This document shows positions 24,395 through 32,465 of a stretch of 64,000 bases of DNA, piece by piece. Positions within the stretch are counted from its first letter, which is position 1. Each line of letters begins with the position of its first letter. The notes beneath the pieces are model-generated. The model was not told the DNA's origin. It saw only the letters and a program-made list of their open reading frames with translations, and searched no databases. Source of the stretch: Phycisphaeraceae bacterium (lineage in GTDB: Bacteria > Planctomycetota > Phycisphaerae > Phycisphaerales > Phycisphaeraceae); assembly GCA_020851735.1 (NCBI GenBank), contig JADZCD010000027.1, positions 1 through 64,000 on the forward strand, written 5' to 3'. Position numbers and translations under genes: made by a program.

Positions 24395-25450
24395 GAGAGC
24401 TGAGGCAGTAGTTTGTTCGGCGGTGCGCTGGCGGAGCAGGTCGAGCATGTCGCGGACTTCCTGGGCCATTTTGGTGTTGGGGAATTCGCGGATGATCTGC
24501 TGGCCGACCTCCAGGGCGCGGGACCATTCCTTGTCCTGAAGGGAGAGCTTGAACTGCACGCCGAGGTTGTCCCGCTTCTTGCCGATGACGCCGCGGGCGG
24601 TTTCGCGATAGGGTTCGGCTTCTTTTTCCGACAGGTAGCGGTCCAGCTGTTTCATCAATTCAAGGGCCAGATCGACGTCGTCGCGTTCGGCGGCGGCCAA
24701 GAACTGGCGTTCGAGGGCGCTCTTGCGGGTGTCGTAGGCCTGGCGGACGCGTTGTTCGAGATTCTGCACGCGCGGGGAGTGCGGATAGGTGCGCTGGATG
24801 CGGCCGACCTCGGCGTAGGCTTTGTCCCAGGCGTTGGAGGCCAGCAGGTCGTCTAAGCGGGCGAGGGCGGAGTCGATTTTGCGATTGACGTCGGCGGTCT
24901 GTTCCTGGCTGATCTGGGCGCGGAGCACTTCGGCTTCTTCGTGATAGCCATAGGTTTCGCCCATCTGGTTAATCAGGACCAGAGCGCCGTCGATATCGCC
25001 CTTGTTGACGTCTTCCTGGATGGCTTGGCGGAGGACCTGGCGGTCCTTCTCGCGGTAGACGATGCGCTTGGCGGTTTCGGAGATAAGCAGGCGTTCGTTG
25101 AGGGAGGTAAGCAGGGGGGTCAGGTCGGCAAAGCCCTTTTGCAGGGAGTCTTCCAGGGGGGCGATGGCCCAGCGGATGGCGCTGACGGCCAGCAGGACCA
25201 GGCCGGTTAGGCCGGAGATGGAGGTGAGCAGCCAGAGCAGGACGATGCCCATGGCCCACAAGGTATTGGGAGGTTGCGGAGCGGCGGCGGCGGAAGAAGT
25301 GGCCGAGAGGGTGGAGTTGTAGGCCAGGATGCCCAGGATGACGGCCAGGGCCAGGAGCATGTAGGCGAGCAAGAGCATCTTTACGATCGAGCGTGAATTC
25401 TCGGCGGGGAAGACGGAAGTGTCCGTCGCGGGAACCTGTTTTGCATCCAC
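24362..25450 (-). CDS. Membrane protein with helical repeat (TPR-like) domain
   Basis: A 362-residue protein with two N-terminal membrane segments (about residues 24-46 and 66-92) followed by an all-helical cytoplasmic region. Segments such as DDLLASNAWDKAYAEVGRIQ, AERDDVDLALELMKQLDRYL and SLQDKEWSRALEVGQQIIRE have the spacing of TPR-like repeats. No enzyme motif is present. The last seven residues come from a repeat element, suggesting that the original C terminus ended slightly earlier or later. Function unknown; a scaffold or assembly role would be typical. Confidence 0.75.
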   Translation of the reverse strand: MDAKQVPATDTSVFPAENSRSIVKMLLLAYMLLALAVILGILAYNSTLSATSSAAAAPQPPNTLWAMGIVLLWLLTSISGLTGLVLLAVSAIRWAIAPLEDSLQKGFADLTPLLTSLNERLLISETAKRIVYREKDRQVLRQAIQEDVNKGDIDGALVLINQMGETYGYHEEAEVLRAQISQEQTADVNRKIDSALARLDDLLASNAWDKAYAEVGRIQRTYPHSPRVQNLEQRVRQAYDTRKSALERQFLAAAERDDVDLALELMKQLDRYLSEKEAEPYRETARGVIGKKRDNLGVQFKLSLQDKEWSRALEVGQQIIREFPNTKMAQEVRDMLDLLRQRTAEQTTASALSSPSLRERAG

Positions 25451-25591
25451 GGCAATGACTCCTAGATGATTGAATCACATATCGGATGGCGAAACGTCGA
25501 ATGTGGGCGGAGCTTTCTTACATTTTAGGGAAGTTGGGGTTGGCAGGCTCGCAGGGCGTGATTTCCTTTCGGAGAGCGGGGGGGGGAGCAT

Positions 25592-25617
25592 GCCCAGGGA
25601 TTTCTTCCCTGGGCTTT
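25592..25617 (+). repeat. Hairpin repeat A2, copy 6
   Basis: Full GCCCAGGGA/TCCCTGGGC hairpin with TTT. It lies only 12 bases past the stop of the cupin gene. Confidence 0.85.
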
Positions 25618-25629
25618 GTGAGAAGCAGG

Positions 25630-26019
25630 TCAGCAACCGGGGGTGGGCTGACAGGTTCCATTGCCGCAATCGAAGGAGACGGGGATGAGGCAGAGGAATT
25701 TTAGGGGTTGGGTGCTGACGTTGCGGAACTGGTGTTTTTCGTTGGGGGGCATGAAGACGACGTCGCCGGCCTGGATGGGGCGGATCGTTGAGCCGTCGAG
25801 CCCGCCGAAGACCTGGCCGGCGCCTTCGAGGACGAGGATTTCATGTTCGTAATTATGCTGGTGAAAGGGGGTGCACCCGCCGGGCTCGACCTCGAAGAGG
25901 CGCATGCCGAAGGTGGGGGCGCCGTCGGCGCGGCCGACGAGCAGGCGCATGGCCACGCCGCGGGCGCCGGGGAGGGTCATGGCCTGGGGGGGCACTTGTT
26001 GGCTGTGGCGGATAAACAT
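25630..26019 (-). CDS. Cupin-domain protein
   Basis: A 129-residue single-domain cupin. Metal ligands are visible in HQHNYEHEILVLEG (the HxH...E motif) and in the second cupin motif PPNEKHQFRN. The C terminus is cysteine-containing (SFDCGNGTCQPTPGC), unusual for the family and possibly a redox or metal site. No partner gene is evident. Function unknown; many such proteins bind small ligands. Confidence 0.85.
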   Translation of the reverse strand: MFIRHSQQVPPQAMTLPGARGVAMRLLVGRADGAPTFGMRLFEVEPGGCTPFHQHNYEHEILVLEGAGQVFGGLDGSTIRPIQAGDVVFMPPNEKHQFRNVSTQPLKFLCLIPVSFDCGNGTCQPTPGC

Positions 26020-26106
26020 AGCACACCTTTGATGCGGACATTGTACCTGCCGCTGACCGCGCGGGGAGAGCGGAGTTCGGGCGTTTGTTGCGGCCGTAGA
26101 GGCGGA

Positions 26107-26952
26107 TCAGGAAAGGGTTCGCGGCGCCAGGCATAGCCGGGCACCGCAACGTCCGCAGCGGAAAACGTGGCCCGCTAGAGGATCATCGGAAGATGGGAGG
26201 GGGGAGGATACTTTTTCGGACGCGGCGGGGGAGGATTTCGGGAGCGGCGGCGAAGACTGGGACGGACTTGCGGAGGTTCCGTGGCCTCCGGGGGGGGAGG
26301 GCAAGTCTAAAGAGGCTAAGTAGATTTCCAAGGCGGCTTGGGCGGCATGGATGCACAGGCCGGCGGGGGTGACGGTGCTGAAGGTGAAGGATTGTCCGGG
26401 TCGAGGTCGGGCGGGGCAGTTTTTGTCCGGCGCGGTCTGGAAGCGCAGGGTCCAGCAATGATCTGGGGGCGAGACGGGAGAATCCGGGGAGCTGCGGAGC
26501 GGGGAAGAGGGGGCCGAGTCGACGAATCCTTTGGCGGCGGAATCCAGATTCTTGCCCAGGTCCAGGCAGTGGTTGACCAGTTCGTCAGCCAATTGGTTCT
26601 GGTCGCGGAGCACGTGCTGGATGGTCCACTTGGGGAACTGGGCGAGCAGTTGGGTGGCCTGTTCGTGGAGGGGGATTAGGTCGGGGGACTTTACCTTGTA
26701 GCGGCCGGTGATCTGGCGGACGAGCAGTTCGGAGTCGCCTTGGATGGCCAGACTCTGGGGCTTGAGCGTCAGGGCGAGTTTGAGCCCGCGGATCAGGGCC
26801 TGGTATTCGGCGACGTTGTTGGTCAGGTCGCCCAGGAAATAGGCGCACTTGCGCAGAAGGGCCTTGGAGGCGGCGTCGCGGAGGACCACACCCGCGGCGG
26901 CGGGCCCGGGATTGCCGCGCGACCCGCCGTCAATATTTAAGAGAAGATCCAT
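26107..26952 (-). CDS. RNase HI-family protein with a C-terminal cysteine motif
   Basis: Residues 1-140 are an RNase H domain: NIDGGSRGNPGPAAAG with the first catalytic Asp, NNVAEYQAL with Glu, IQGDSELLVRQ with Asp and RDQNQLADELVN with the last Asp. This is the short 'reverse-transcriptase-like' form, which cleaves RNA in RNA-DNA hybrids. A Ser/Pro-rich linker leads to FRCGRCGARLCLAP at the C terminus, three or four cysteines like a small zinc site. The extension is unusual for RNase HI. It is followed downstream by the cupin gene, 87 bases away. Confidence 0.87.
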   Translation of the reverse strand: MDLLLNIDGGSRGNPGPAAAGVVLRDAASKALLRKCAYFLGDLTNNVAEYQALIRGLKLALTLKPQSLAIQGDSELLVRQITGRYKVKSPDLIPLHEQATQLLAQFPKWTIQHVLRDQNQLADELVNHCLDLGKNLDSAAKGFVDSAPSSPLRSSPDSPVSPPDHCWTLRFQTAPDKNCPARPRPGQSFTFSTVTPAGLCIHAAQAALEIYLASLDLPSPPGGHGTSASPSQSSPPLPKSSPAASEKVSSPLPSSDDPLAGHVFRCGRCGARLCLAPRTLS

Positions 26953-27019
26953 GGGGGCCCGTGGAGCTGGGGAGTGGTCAGGCGTGGGGAAAGGAACTTA
27001 AGGACAATTCCGGATGACC

Positions 27020-27778
27020 TCAGGCGGAGGTTGAATTGCTGGAGAAGGATTCCTTAAGGGCATCGACCAGATAAAGAATGCGGCTGCAGTTGGGGCAGAG
27101 AATGGCTTTGCTGGGATTGCGGAGCAGGGAGTTGAGGAGCTCGACGGGGATGGACATGTAACAACCGCCGCAACTGTAATCCAAGTGGCGGCGGTCGTCT
27201 TCGATCACTTCAGCCATGGCGGCTTCTTCGTGGGTTTCGGCCGCCCGTTCGTAGGATTCGAGCAATTCCGGGGAGAGCTGGGCGGCGGCTTCCTGGCGCT
27301 GGGCGGTGAGCTTTTCCAAGTCCTGGCCGATCTCCGCCTGGGCCTGGGTGACTTCTTTGGCGGCCAGGTCGACGAGCTTGGTCTGCTCGGCGATACGTTC
27401 GGCGATTTCCTTAACCTGCTGGGCGAAGCGATCGACTTGTTCGAGTTTTTCTAAAGCCTGCTCTTCGATCTTGCCCTTTTCGATTTTCAGGGTGTTTACT
27501 TCCACCAGCAGGGCGGAGTATTCCTTGTTGCTGCGGACGTTATTCATCTGCTGGCGGAACTGGTCGACGCGGGTCTGCATGTCGCGGGCCTGGTGCTCGA
27601 GCGACTGGGCGTTGACTTGGGCGGTCCGGTGCTGCTGGTTGAGCTCGGTTTGTTGTTGCTGGTATTGCTCGAGGCGGGCCTGTTGGGCTTTGTGGCGGCG
27701 GGTGGCGGAGTCCAGACGGGCGCGAATGCCGCGAAGGTGCTGGTCCACCAGGAACAAGGCGTACAACTTTTTCTGCAT
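27020..27778 (-). CDS. Coiled-coil protein with C4-type zinc ribbon
   Basis: A 252-residue protein of the CT398/zf-RING_7 type. Residues 10-185 form a long heptad-rich coiled coil (many Gln, Glu and Leu). The C-terminal domain has two CxxC pairs, YSCGGCYMSIP and AILCPNCSRILYL, 25 residues apart. Members bind nucleic acid or partner proteins, but their role is unsettled. The ATG at 27778 is the conserved start. The 250 bases upstream to the tRNA hold G-rich GGGGGATGAG repeats only. Confidence 0.87.
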   Translation of the reverse strand: MQKKLYALFLVDQHLRGIRARLDSATRRHKAQQARLEQYQQQQTELNQQHRTAQVNAQSLEHQARDMQTRVDQFRQQMNNVRSNKEYSALLVEVNTLKIEKGKIEEQALEKLEQVDRFAQQVKEIAERIAEQTKLVDLAAKEVTQAQAEIGQDLEKLTAQRQEAAAQLSPELLESYERAAETHEEAAMAEVIEDDRRHLDYSCGGCYMSIPVELLNSLLRNPSKAILCPNCSRILYLVDALKESFSSNSTSA

Positions 27779-27979
27779 CGGGATAGGCCTCGAGGACGGA
27801 TTGACAAGCTCTTAATTGTACCACGGCGGAATAGTCTGGGCGAAGACGCGGGGGCCGGGGGGGAAGGCAGGGAAGTGAGGGGGGAAAGGGGGGATGAGAG
27901 GGGGATGAGGGGGGGATGAGGGGAAAAGAGGGCGGGGAACTGGAAAAATTCTGGTTTGGACTTAAGAAGAACAGCCTGG

Positions 27980-28008
27980 TTGATGATGTTAAGAAGGGAA
28001 TCTATAAT
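27980..28008 (+). promoter_or_regulatory. Sigma70-type promoter of tRNA-Ala
   Basis: TTGATG (27980..27985), a 17-base spacer and a perfect TATAAT (28003..28008). The expected start near 28015 lies about 14 bases before the tRNA. Confidence 0.8.
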
Positions 28009-28028
28009 CCCGGCCAATAACTTGGTTT

Positions 28029-28101
28029 GGGGGTGTAGCTCAGCTGGGAGAGCGCTTCCATGGCATGGAAGAGGTCAGGGGTTCAAATCCCCTCACCTCC
28101 A
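28029..28101 (+). tRNA. tRNA-Ala (anticodon GGC)
   Basis: All four stems fold: acceptor GGGGGTG with CACCTCC, D stem GCTC/GAGC, anticodon stem CTTCC/GGAAG with loop ATGGCAT (anticodon GGC), and T arm AGGGG-TTCAAAT-CCCCT. The G3-U70 wobble pair, the identity element of alanine tRNA, is present. The 3' CCA is not encoded. A promoter lies at 27980 and a terminator at 28116, so it is a single-gene transcript. Confidence 0.97.
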
Positions 28102-28115
28102 CTTAAACCAAAGAA

Positions 28116-28147
28116 CCTCGTCCGGACCGCCCGGACGGGGTTTTTTT
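28116..28147 (+). terminator. Intrinsic terminator of tRNA-Ala
   Basis: CCTCGTCCGG and CCGGACGGGG form a ten-base stem (one G-U pair) around a short loop, followed by seven T. It starts 15 bases past the tRNA. Confidence 0.92.
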
Positions 28148-28256
28148 ATGTCGACTTGCCTGAGATGGCAAAAATAGAGAAAGTTCCCATGATTTGATTG
28201 GGGCTGGGCAAGCCCAGGCTCAGGGGGCAGCTTCATTTAGCAAAGGAGTCAGATCC

Positions 28257-29552
28257 GTGGCCAAGGTAGCGATCATCGGAGGGGGCAGTGGCAAGTTTGT
28301 GCGCGAGTTGATGGTCGATTTTTTCACGTTTGAGGCGTTGCGGGATCTGAAGATCACGCTGATGGATATCAACGCCGAACGGGTGGACCGTTCCAAGCGA
28401 CTGGTGGAAAAAATCATCGGGGAACTGAAGATTCCCGCCACCGTGGAGGCGACGACCGATCAGCGGCGGGCGTTGGCCGGGGCGGATTACGTGATCATCA
28501 CCATCATGGTCGGCGGGTTCGAAAGCTACCACGCGGACGTGGCGGTGCCGGCCAAGTACGGGGTGTATCAGGCGGTGAGCGACACCATCGGCCCTGGGGG
28601 AGTGATGCGGATCATCCGCACAGCGCCGGTGTTGCGGCAGATCGCCGCGGACCTGGCGGAGTTGGCGCCGCGGGCGTGGGTGCTTAATTACGCCAATCCG
28701 ATGGCGATGAACATCTGGACGCTTTTGAATGCTGGGCAGGAGCGGTGCGTGGGGCTTTGCCACAGCATTCAGGGTTTTGTGTATTGGCACATGCAGTGGT
28801 GGTTGGGCGTGCCGGAGAAGGAGCTGACGTATACGGCTGCGGGCATCAACCACGTCAATTTTTACTTAAAGCTGGAGCGGAACGGGGAGGATATGTACCC
28901 GCGCTTGCGTGCCGCCCGGGAAAAGATTGTGCGCGAGCATCCGCAGGAGCAGGTGCGGTTTGAGCTGCTGGATCACTTAGGCTACTTCCCGGCCGAGGGG
29001 CCCTGGCATCAGACGGAATATTACCCCTGGTTCCACAAGGACCAGAAGACGGTGGACCACTACGCGGTCGGGGCGTTTATGGGCTACAACTTTGATTTGC
29101 AGCATTTTAAGGACCGCACCGCGGAACTGGACGCCCAGATTACCGGGACCAAACCGATTTCGTATGAGCGCAGCCAGGAATATGGGTCACGGATTTTGAA
29201 TTCGCTGGTGACCGGCGAGCCGGGGAGCTTCTACGGCAACGTGCGCAATCACGGGCTGATCGACAATCTGCCGGCCGACGCGGTGGTGGAAGTGCCGTGC
29301 CTGGTGGATCGCAACGGGATTTTCCCCTGCCGAATGGGGCGGATCCCGCCGCAATTGGCGGGCGTGATGACGCCACACATCGCGGTGCATGAAATGGCGG
29401 TGACGGCGACGGAAACCAAGGACCTGCGGCTGGTGCAGCAGGCGATCGCGGCGGACCCGCTGGCGGGGGCGATCTTGACGTTGCCGAAGTTGCGGGAAAT
29501 GACCGAGGAAATGCTGGCGAACAACAAGGCCTATCTAAAGGGCTGGAAGTAG
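28257..29552 (+). CDS. GH4 family alpha-glucosidase/alpha-galactosidase
   Basis: An NAD- and Mn-dependent glycosidase of family GH4 (431 residues). The Rossmann start AKVAIIGGGSGKF, LMDINAERVDRS, VLNYANPMAMN, the metal cysteine in VGLCHSIQG and AAGINHVNF are all present. The GTG at 28257 is chosen because an AAAGGAG site lies nine bases upstream and the Rossmann strand starts at once. The cytoplasmic enzyme would act on imported sugars. It is followed after 58 bases by a PfkB kinase, then a permease and a sulfatase. Which alpha-glycoside is cleaved is not clear. Confidence 0.92.
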   Translation: MAKVAIIGGGSGKFVRELMVDFFTFEALRDLKITLMDINAERVDRSKRLVEKIIGELKIPATVEATTDQRRALAGADYVIITIMVGGFESYHADVAVPAKYGVYQAVSDTIGPGGVMRIIRTAPVLRQIAADLAELAPRAWVLNYANPMAMNIWTLLNAGQERCVGLCHSIQGFVYWHMQWWLGVPEKELTYTAAGINHVNFYLKLERNGEDMYPRLRAAREKIVREHPQEQVRFELLDHLGYFPAEGPWHQTEYYPWFHKDQKTVDHYAVGAFMGYNFDLQHFKDRTAELDAQITGTKPISYERSQEYGSRILNSLVTGEPGSFYGNVRNHGLIDNLPADAVVEVPCLVDRNGIFPCRMGRIPPQLAGVMTPHIAVHEMAVTATETKDLRLVQQAIAADPLAGAILTLPKLREMTEEMLANNKAYLKGWK

Positions 29553-29610
29553 GATGGAAAGTTAAGCGGCCGCGACAGGGGCGGGGAAACGGGTGGGGGG
29601 TGGAGCAGTC

Positions 29611-30531
29611 ATGGGCATACTCAACTTCGGTTCGCTGAACATTGACGCGGTGTATCGAGTTCCGCACATCGTGGGGCCGGGCGAGACGCTGGGCAGCGTG
29701 TCGTTTGCGACATTTGCCGGGGGCAAGGGGGCTAATCAGTCCATGGCCCTGGCCCGGGCGGGCGCGACGGTGGCGCACGGCGGGAAAGTCGGCCCGGACG
29801 GGCGGTGGCTAAAGGAAAAGCTGCGGACCGCGGGGGTGAACGTCAAGCACCTTCTGGAGGTTAATGAACCCAACGGGCAGGCGATTATTCAGGTGGATGA
29901 CCGGGGGCAGAACTCGATTATTCTGTTTGCCGGCACCAATAAGCAGATCACGCGTGAGCAGATCGATCGGACTTTGGTGGATTTTGGGCGTGACGACTGG
30001 CTGCTCTTGCAGAATGAGATCAACGAAGTGACGTACCTGATGGAGAAGGGGCAGGCGCGGGGAATGAAGATCTGCTTCAATCCCGCGCCGTTTGATGATC
30101 AGGTGCTTGGTTACCCGCTGGACTTAGTGAGCCTGCTGATTCTTAATGAAACGGAGGCGAAAGGGTTGGTGGGGGAGGCGCATCTTTCGTGTGACGCGAA
30201 GAATCATCAATTAGCGCAGCGGGTGCGGAGCAAGTTTCCGCGGGCGCGGATTGTGCTGACCTGTGGGGAGAAGGGGGCGATTTATTGTCACACGATGGAT
30301 TTCGCGCCCGGGCCGGACTGGATTTATGCCCCGGCGGCGGCGGTGACGGCGGCGGACACCACGGGCGCGGGGGACACATTCATCGGTTATTTTTTGGCCA
30401 TGTTGGCGGACGGGAAGACGCCGCAGGAGGCCTTGGGCATCGCGCAGAAGGCAGCGGCGATCTGCGTGACGCGGCCGGGGGCGATGGATTCGATACCGAC
30501 ACGCCGGGAGGTCGATGAGTTCCCGTTCTAG
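29611..30531 (+). CDS. PfkB-family carbohydrate kinase (ribokinase-like)
   Basis: A 306-residue cytoplasmic sugar kinase. The sugar-binding motif FATFAGGKGANQSMALARAG and the ATP/catalytic motif DTTGAGDTFIGYF are complete, and NGQAIIQVDDRGQNSIILF matches ribokinases. Ribose is the nearest family guess, but the gene sits behind a GH4 glycosidase, so another sugar is possible. The ATG at 29611 begins the conserved GILNFGSLNIDAVY strand. A repeat E copy follows the stop. Confidence 0.9.
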   Translation: MGILNFGSLNIDAVYRVPHIVGPGETLGSVSFATFAGGKGANQSMALARAGATVAHGGKVGPDGRWLKEKLRTAGVNVKHLLEVNEPNGQAIIQVDDRGQNSIILFAGTNKQITREQIDRTLVDFGRDDWLLLQNEINEVTYLMEKGQARGMKICFNPAPFDDQVLGYPLDLVSLLILNETEAKGLVGEAHLSCDAKNHQLAQRVRSKFPRARIVLTCGEKGAIYCHTMDFAPGPDWIYAPAAAVTAADTTGAGDTFIGYFLAMLADGKTPQEALGIAQKAAAICVTRPGAMDSIPTRREVDEFPF

Positions 30532-30580
30532 GTCGAGCCGAACAGGACTTCGTGTTTTCGAAGCGGTCCGAATTTTGTTT

Positions 30581-30631
30581 AACAGAGCCGGCGACGGTGT
30601 CGGCGAACCGGGCTCACAGAGCCCGGCTCTG
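30581..30631 (+). repeat. Hairpin repeat E, copy 1
   Basis: Contains ACAGAGCCGGCGAC, GGTGTCGGCGAACCGGGCTC and ACAGAGCCCGGCTCTG. It matches the reverse complement of 34449..34499 at nearly every base. It lies in the 188-base gap between the kinase and the permease. Confidence 0.85.
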
Positions 30632-30719
30632 ATCATCAAATATTTTCCCCGCGCTAAAGGGAAGTGGAAGATCAAACGCGGGCGCGTTTTACAGGTGGTT
30701 TTCCAAAAAGGTCATTAGG

Positions 30720-32453
30720 ATGCGGACAGGCGACATATGCCGATACAGCCTGGGGGGAGTGTTGGCAGCCATCTTGGCGATATTTCTGGTTTGGCCGATC
30801 GCGCTGACGGTGCGGGGGGCGTTTATCAGTCCCGACGGGCAGGGGACGCTGTATTACTTAACAAGCATTTTTCGCGATCCGACGCTGGTGGCGGGTTTGT
30901 GGAACAGCTTGCGCATCGCGGTGTGTACCACGGCGGTGGCTTTTTTGATCGCGTTGCCGTTGGCGGTGCTCTCGGCCCGCTACAAATTTCCGGGCAAGGG
31001 TTTGCTTTCGGGAATGGTGCTGGTGCCGCTGATTCTGCCGCCGTTTGTGGGGGCGATCGGGGTGCTGGCGCTACTGGGTCGATTTGGAGCGGTCAACGCG
31101 CTGTTGGGGAAACTGGGGCTGATCGATTCCCAGCTTCCGGGGGTGGATTTTTTAGGCGCGGGGTTCGTGGGCGTGGTGGTGATGGAAGCTCTGCACCTGT
31201 TTCCGATCGCGTATCTGAATTTCGCCGCGGCGTTGGCCAATGTGGACCCGACGCTGGATGAGGCGGCGCTGAATCTGGGGGCGGGGTGGTGGCGGCGGTT
31301 TTATAGAATTACGTTGCCGCTGATCACCCCCGGATTATTCGCGGGCCTGGTGATCGTGTTCATCTGGTCGTTTACGGAATTAGGCACGCCGTTGATGTTC
31401 GGGTATCGGCAGGTGACGGCGGTGCAGATTTTTGAGGGTTTGCGTGACGTGCAGACTAATCCGCGTCCGTTCGCGCTGGTGGTGGTGATGCTGGCGGTGG
31501 CGGGGGGGCTGTATCTGCTGAGCCGAGCGGTGTTAGGCGGGCGCGGCTATGCGATGACGGGCAAGGCCAGCATCGCCGGGGGGGAAAAGCCCTTGGTCGG
31601 GCTCAAGGGGTGGGTGGCGGCGGGCGTGTTTGTCGGGGTCACGTTGCTGGCGGCTCTGCCGCACATCGGCGTGGCGATAGCGTCCTTTAGCGTGGATGGG
31701 GCGTGGTATCGCTCGATATTGCCTTTGGAATGGACGGTCGATCACTATGCCGCGGCGCTGGGCCACCCGCTGGCGGTCGGGGCGATTCGCTTGAGCCTGG
31801 GATTGTCAGCGATGGCGATGGTGCTTTGCCTGTTGGTGGGATTCGCCATTGCGTATCTGTCCGTGCGGGCGAAGGTGCGCGGGGCGTGGCTGCTTGATGC
31901 TTTGGCCATGTTGCCGCTGGCGGTGCCGGGCTTGGTCATGGCGTTCGGCTACGTGGCGATGACGTTGGCCTGGCCGTTCGGGAGCGGGCAGCCGCTGGAG
32001 GGGAAATTGGCGGTGCTGGGCATGGCGCCCAATCCGCTGCCGCTGCTGGTGATTTCGTATGCGGTGCGCAGATTGCCCTATGTGGTGCGTTCAGCCGCGG
32101 CGGGGTTGCAGCAGACGTCGGAAACGCTGGAAGAAGCAGCGCTGAATTTAGGGGCCGGGACGCTGCTGACGCTGCGGCGGATCGTGGTGCCGTTGGTGGC
32201 GGCCAATCTGATCGCGGGGGGGATACTGGCGTTTTCATTCTCGATGCTGGAGGTCAGCGATTCGCTGGTGTTGGCCCAGAAGCAGGCCCACTTTCCGGTG
32301 ACGCGGGCGATTTATGAATTCTTCAGCCGGCTGGGGGATGGGCCTTCGATCGCCGGGGCGATGGGGGTGTGGGGGATGCTCTTGTTGACGCTGACGTTGA
32401 TCAGCGCCTCGCGGCTCTTAGGCAGGCGCATGGGGGCGGTGTTTCGGGTGTGA
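30720..32453 (+). CDS. Two-module ABC transporter permease (ferric/thiamine FbpB type)
   Basis: A 577-residue inner-membrane protein with about twelve membrane segments in two homologous halves. Each half has an EAA loop: DEAALNLGAGWWRRFYRITLP (near residue 180) and EEAALNLGAGTLLTLRRIVVP (near 478). Double permeases of this kind usually serve iron(III) or other small-ligand uptake with a separate binding protein and ATPase, neither of which is here. The ATG at 30720 follows a TTAGG sequence. The stop is 12 bases before the sulfatase start, so the two are probably co-transcribed. The transported compound is unknown. Confidence 0.87.
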   Translation: MRTGDICRYSLGGVLAAILAIFLVWPIALTVRGAFISPDGQGTLYYLTSIFRDPTLVAGLWNSLRIAVCTTAVAFLIALPLAVLSARYKFPGKGLLSGMVLVPLILPPFVGAIGVLALLGRFGAVNALLGKLGLIDSQLPGVDFLGAGFVGVVVMEALHLFPIAYLNFAAALANVDPTLDEAALNLGAGWWRRFYRITLPLITPGLFAGLVIVFIWSFTELGTPLMFGYRQVTAVQIFEGLRDVQTNPRPFALVVVMLAVAGGLYLLSRAVLGGRGYAMTGKASIAGGEKPLVGLKGWVAAGVFVGVTLLAALPHIGVAIASFSVDGAWYRSILPLEWTVDHYAAALGHPLAVGAIRLSLGLSAMAMVLCLLVGFAIAYLSVRAKVRGAWLLDALAMLPLAVPGLVMAFGYVAMTLAWPFGSGQPLEGKLAVLGMAPNPLPLLVISYAVRRLPYVVRSAAAGLQQTSETLEEAALNLGAGTLLTLRRIVVPLVAANLIAGGILAFSFSMLEVSDSLVLAQKQAHFPVTRAIYEFFSRLGDGPSIAGAMGVWGMLLLTLTLISASRLLGRRMGAVFRV

Positions 32454-32465
32454 GGGGGATGAACG

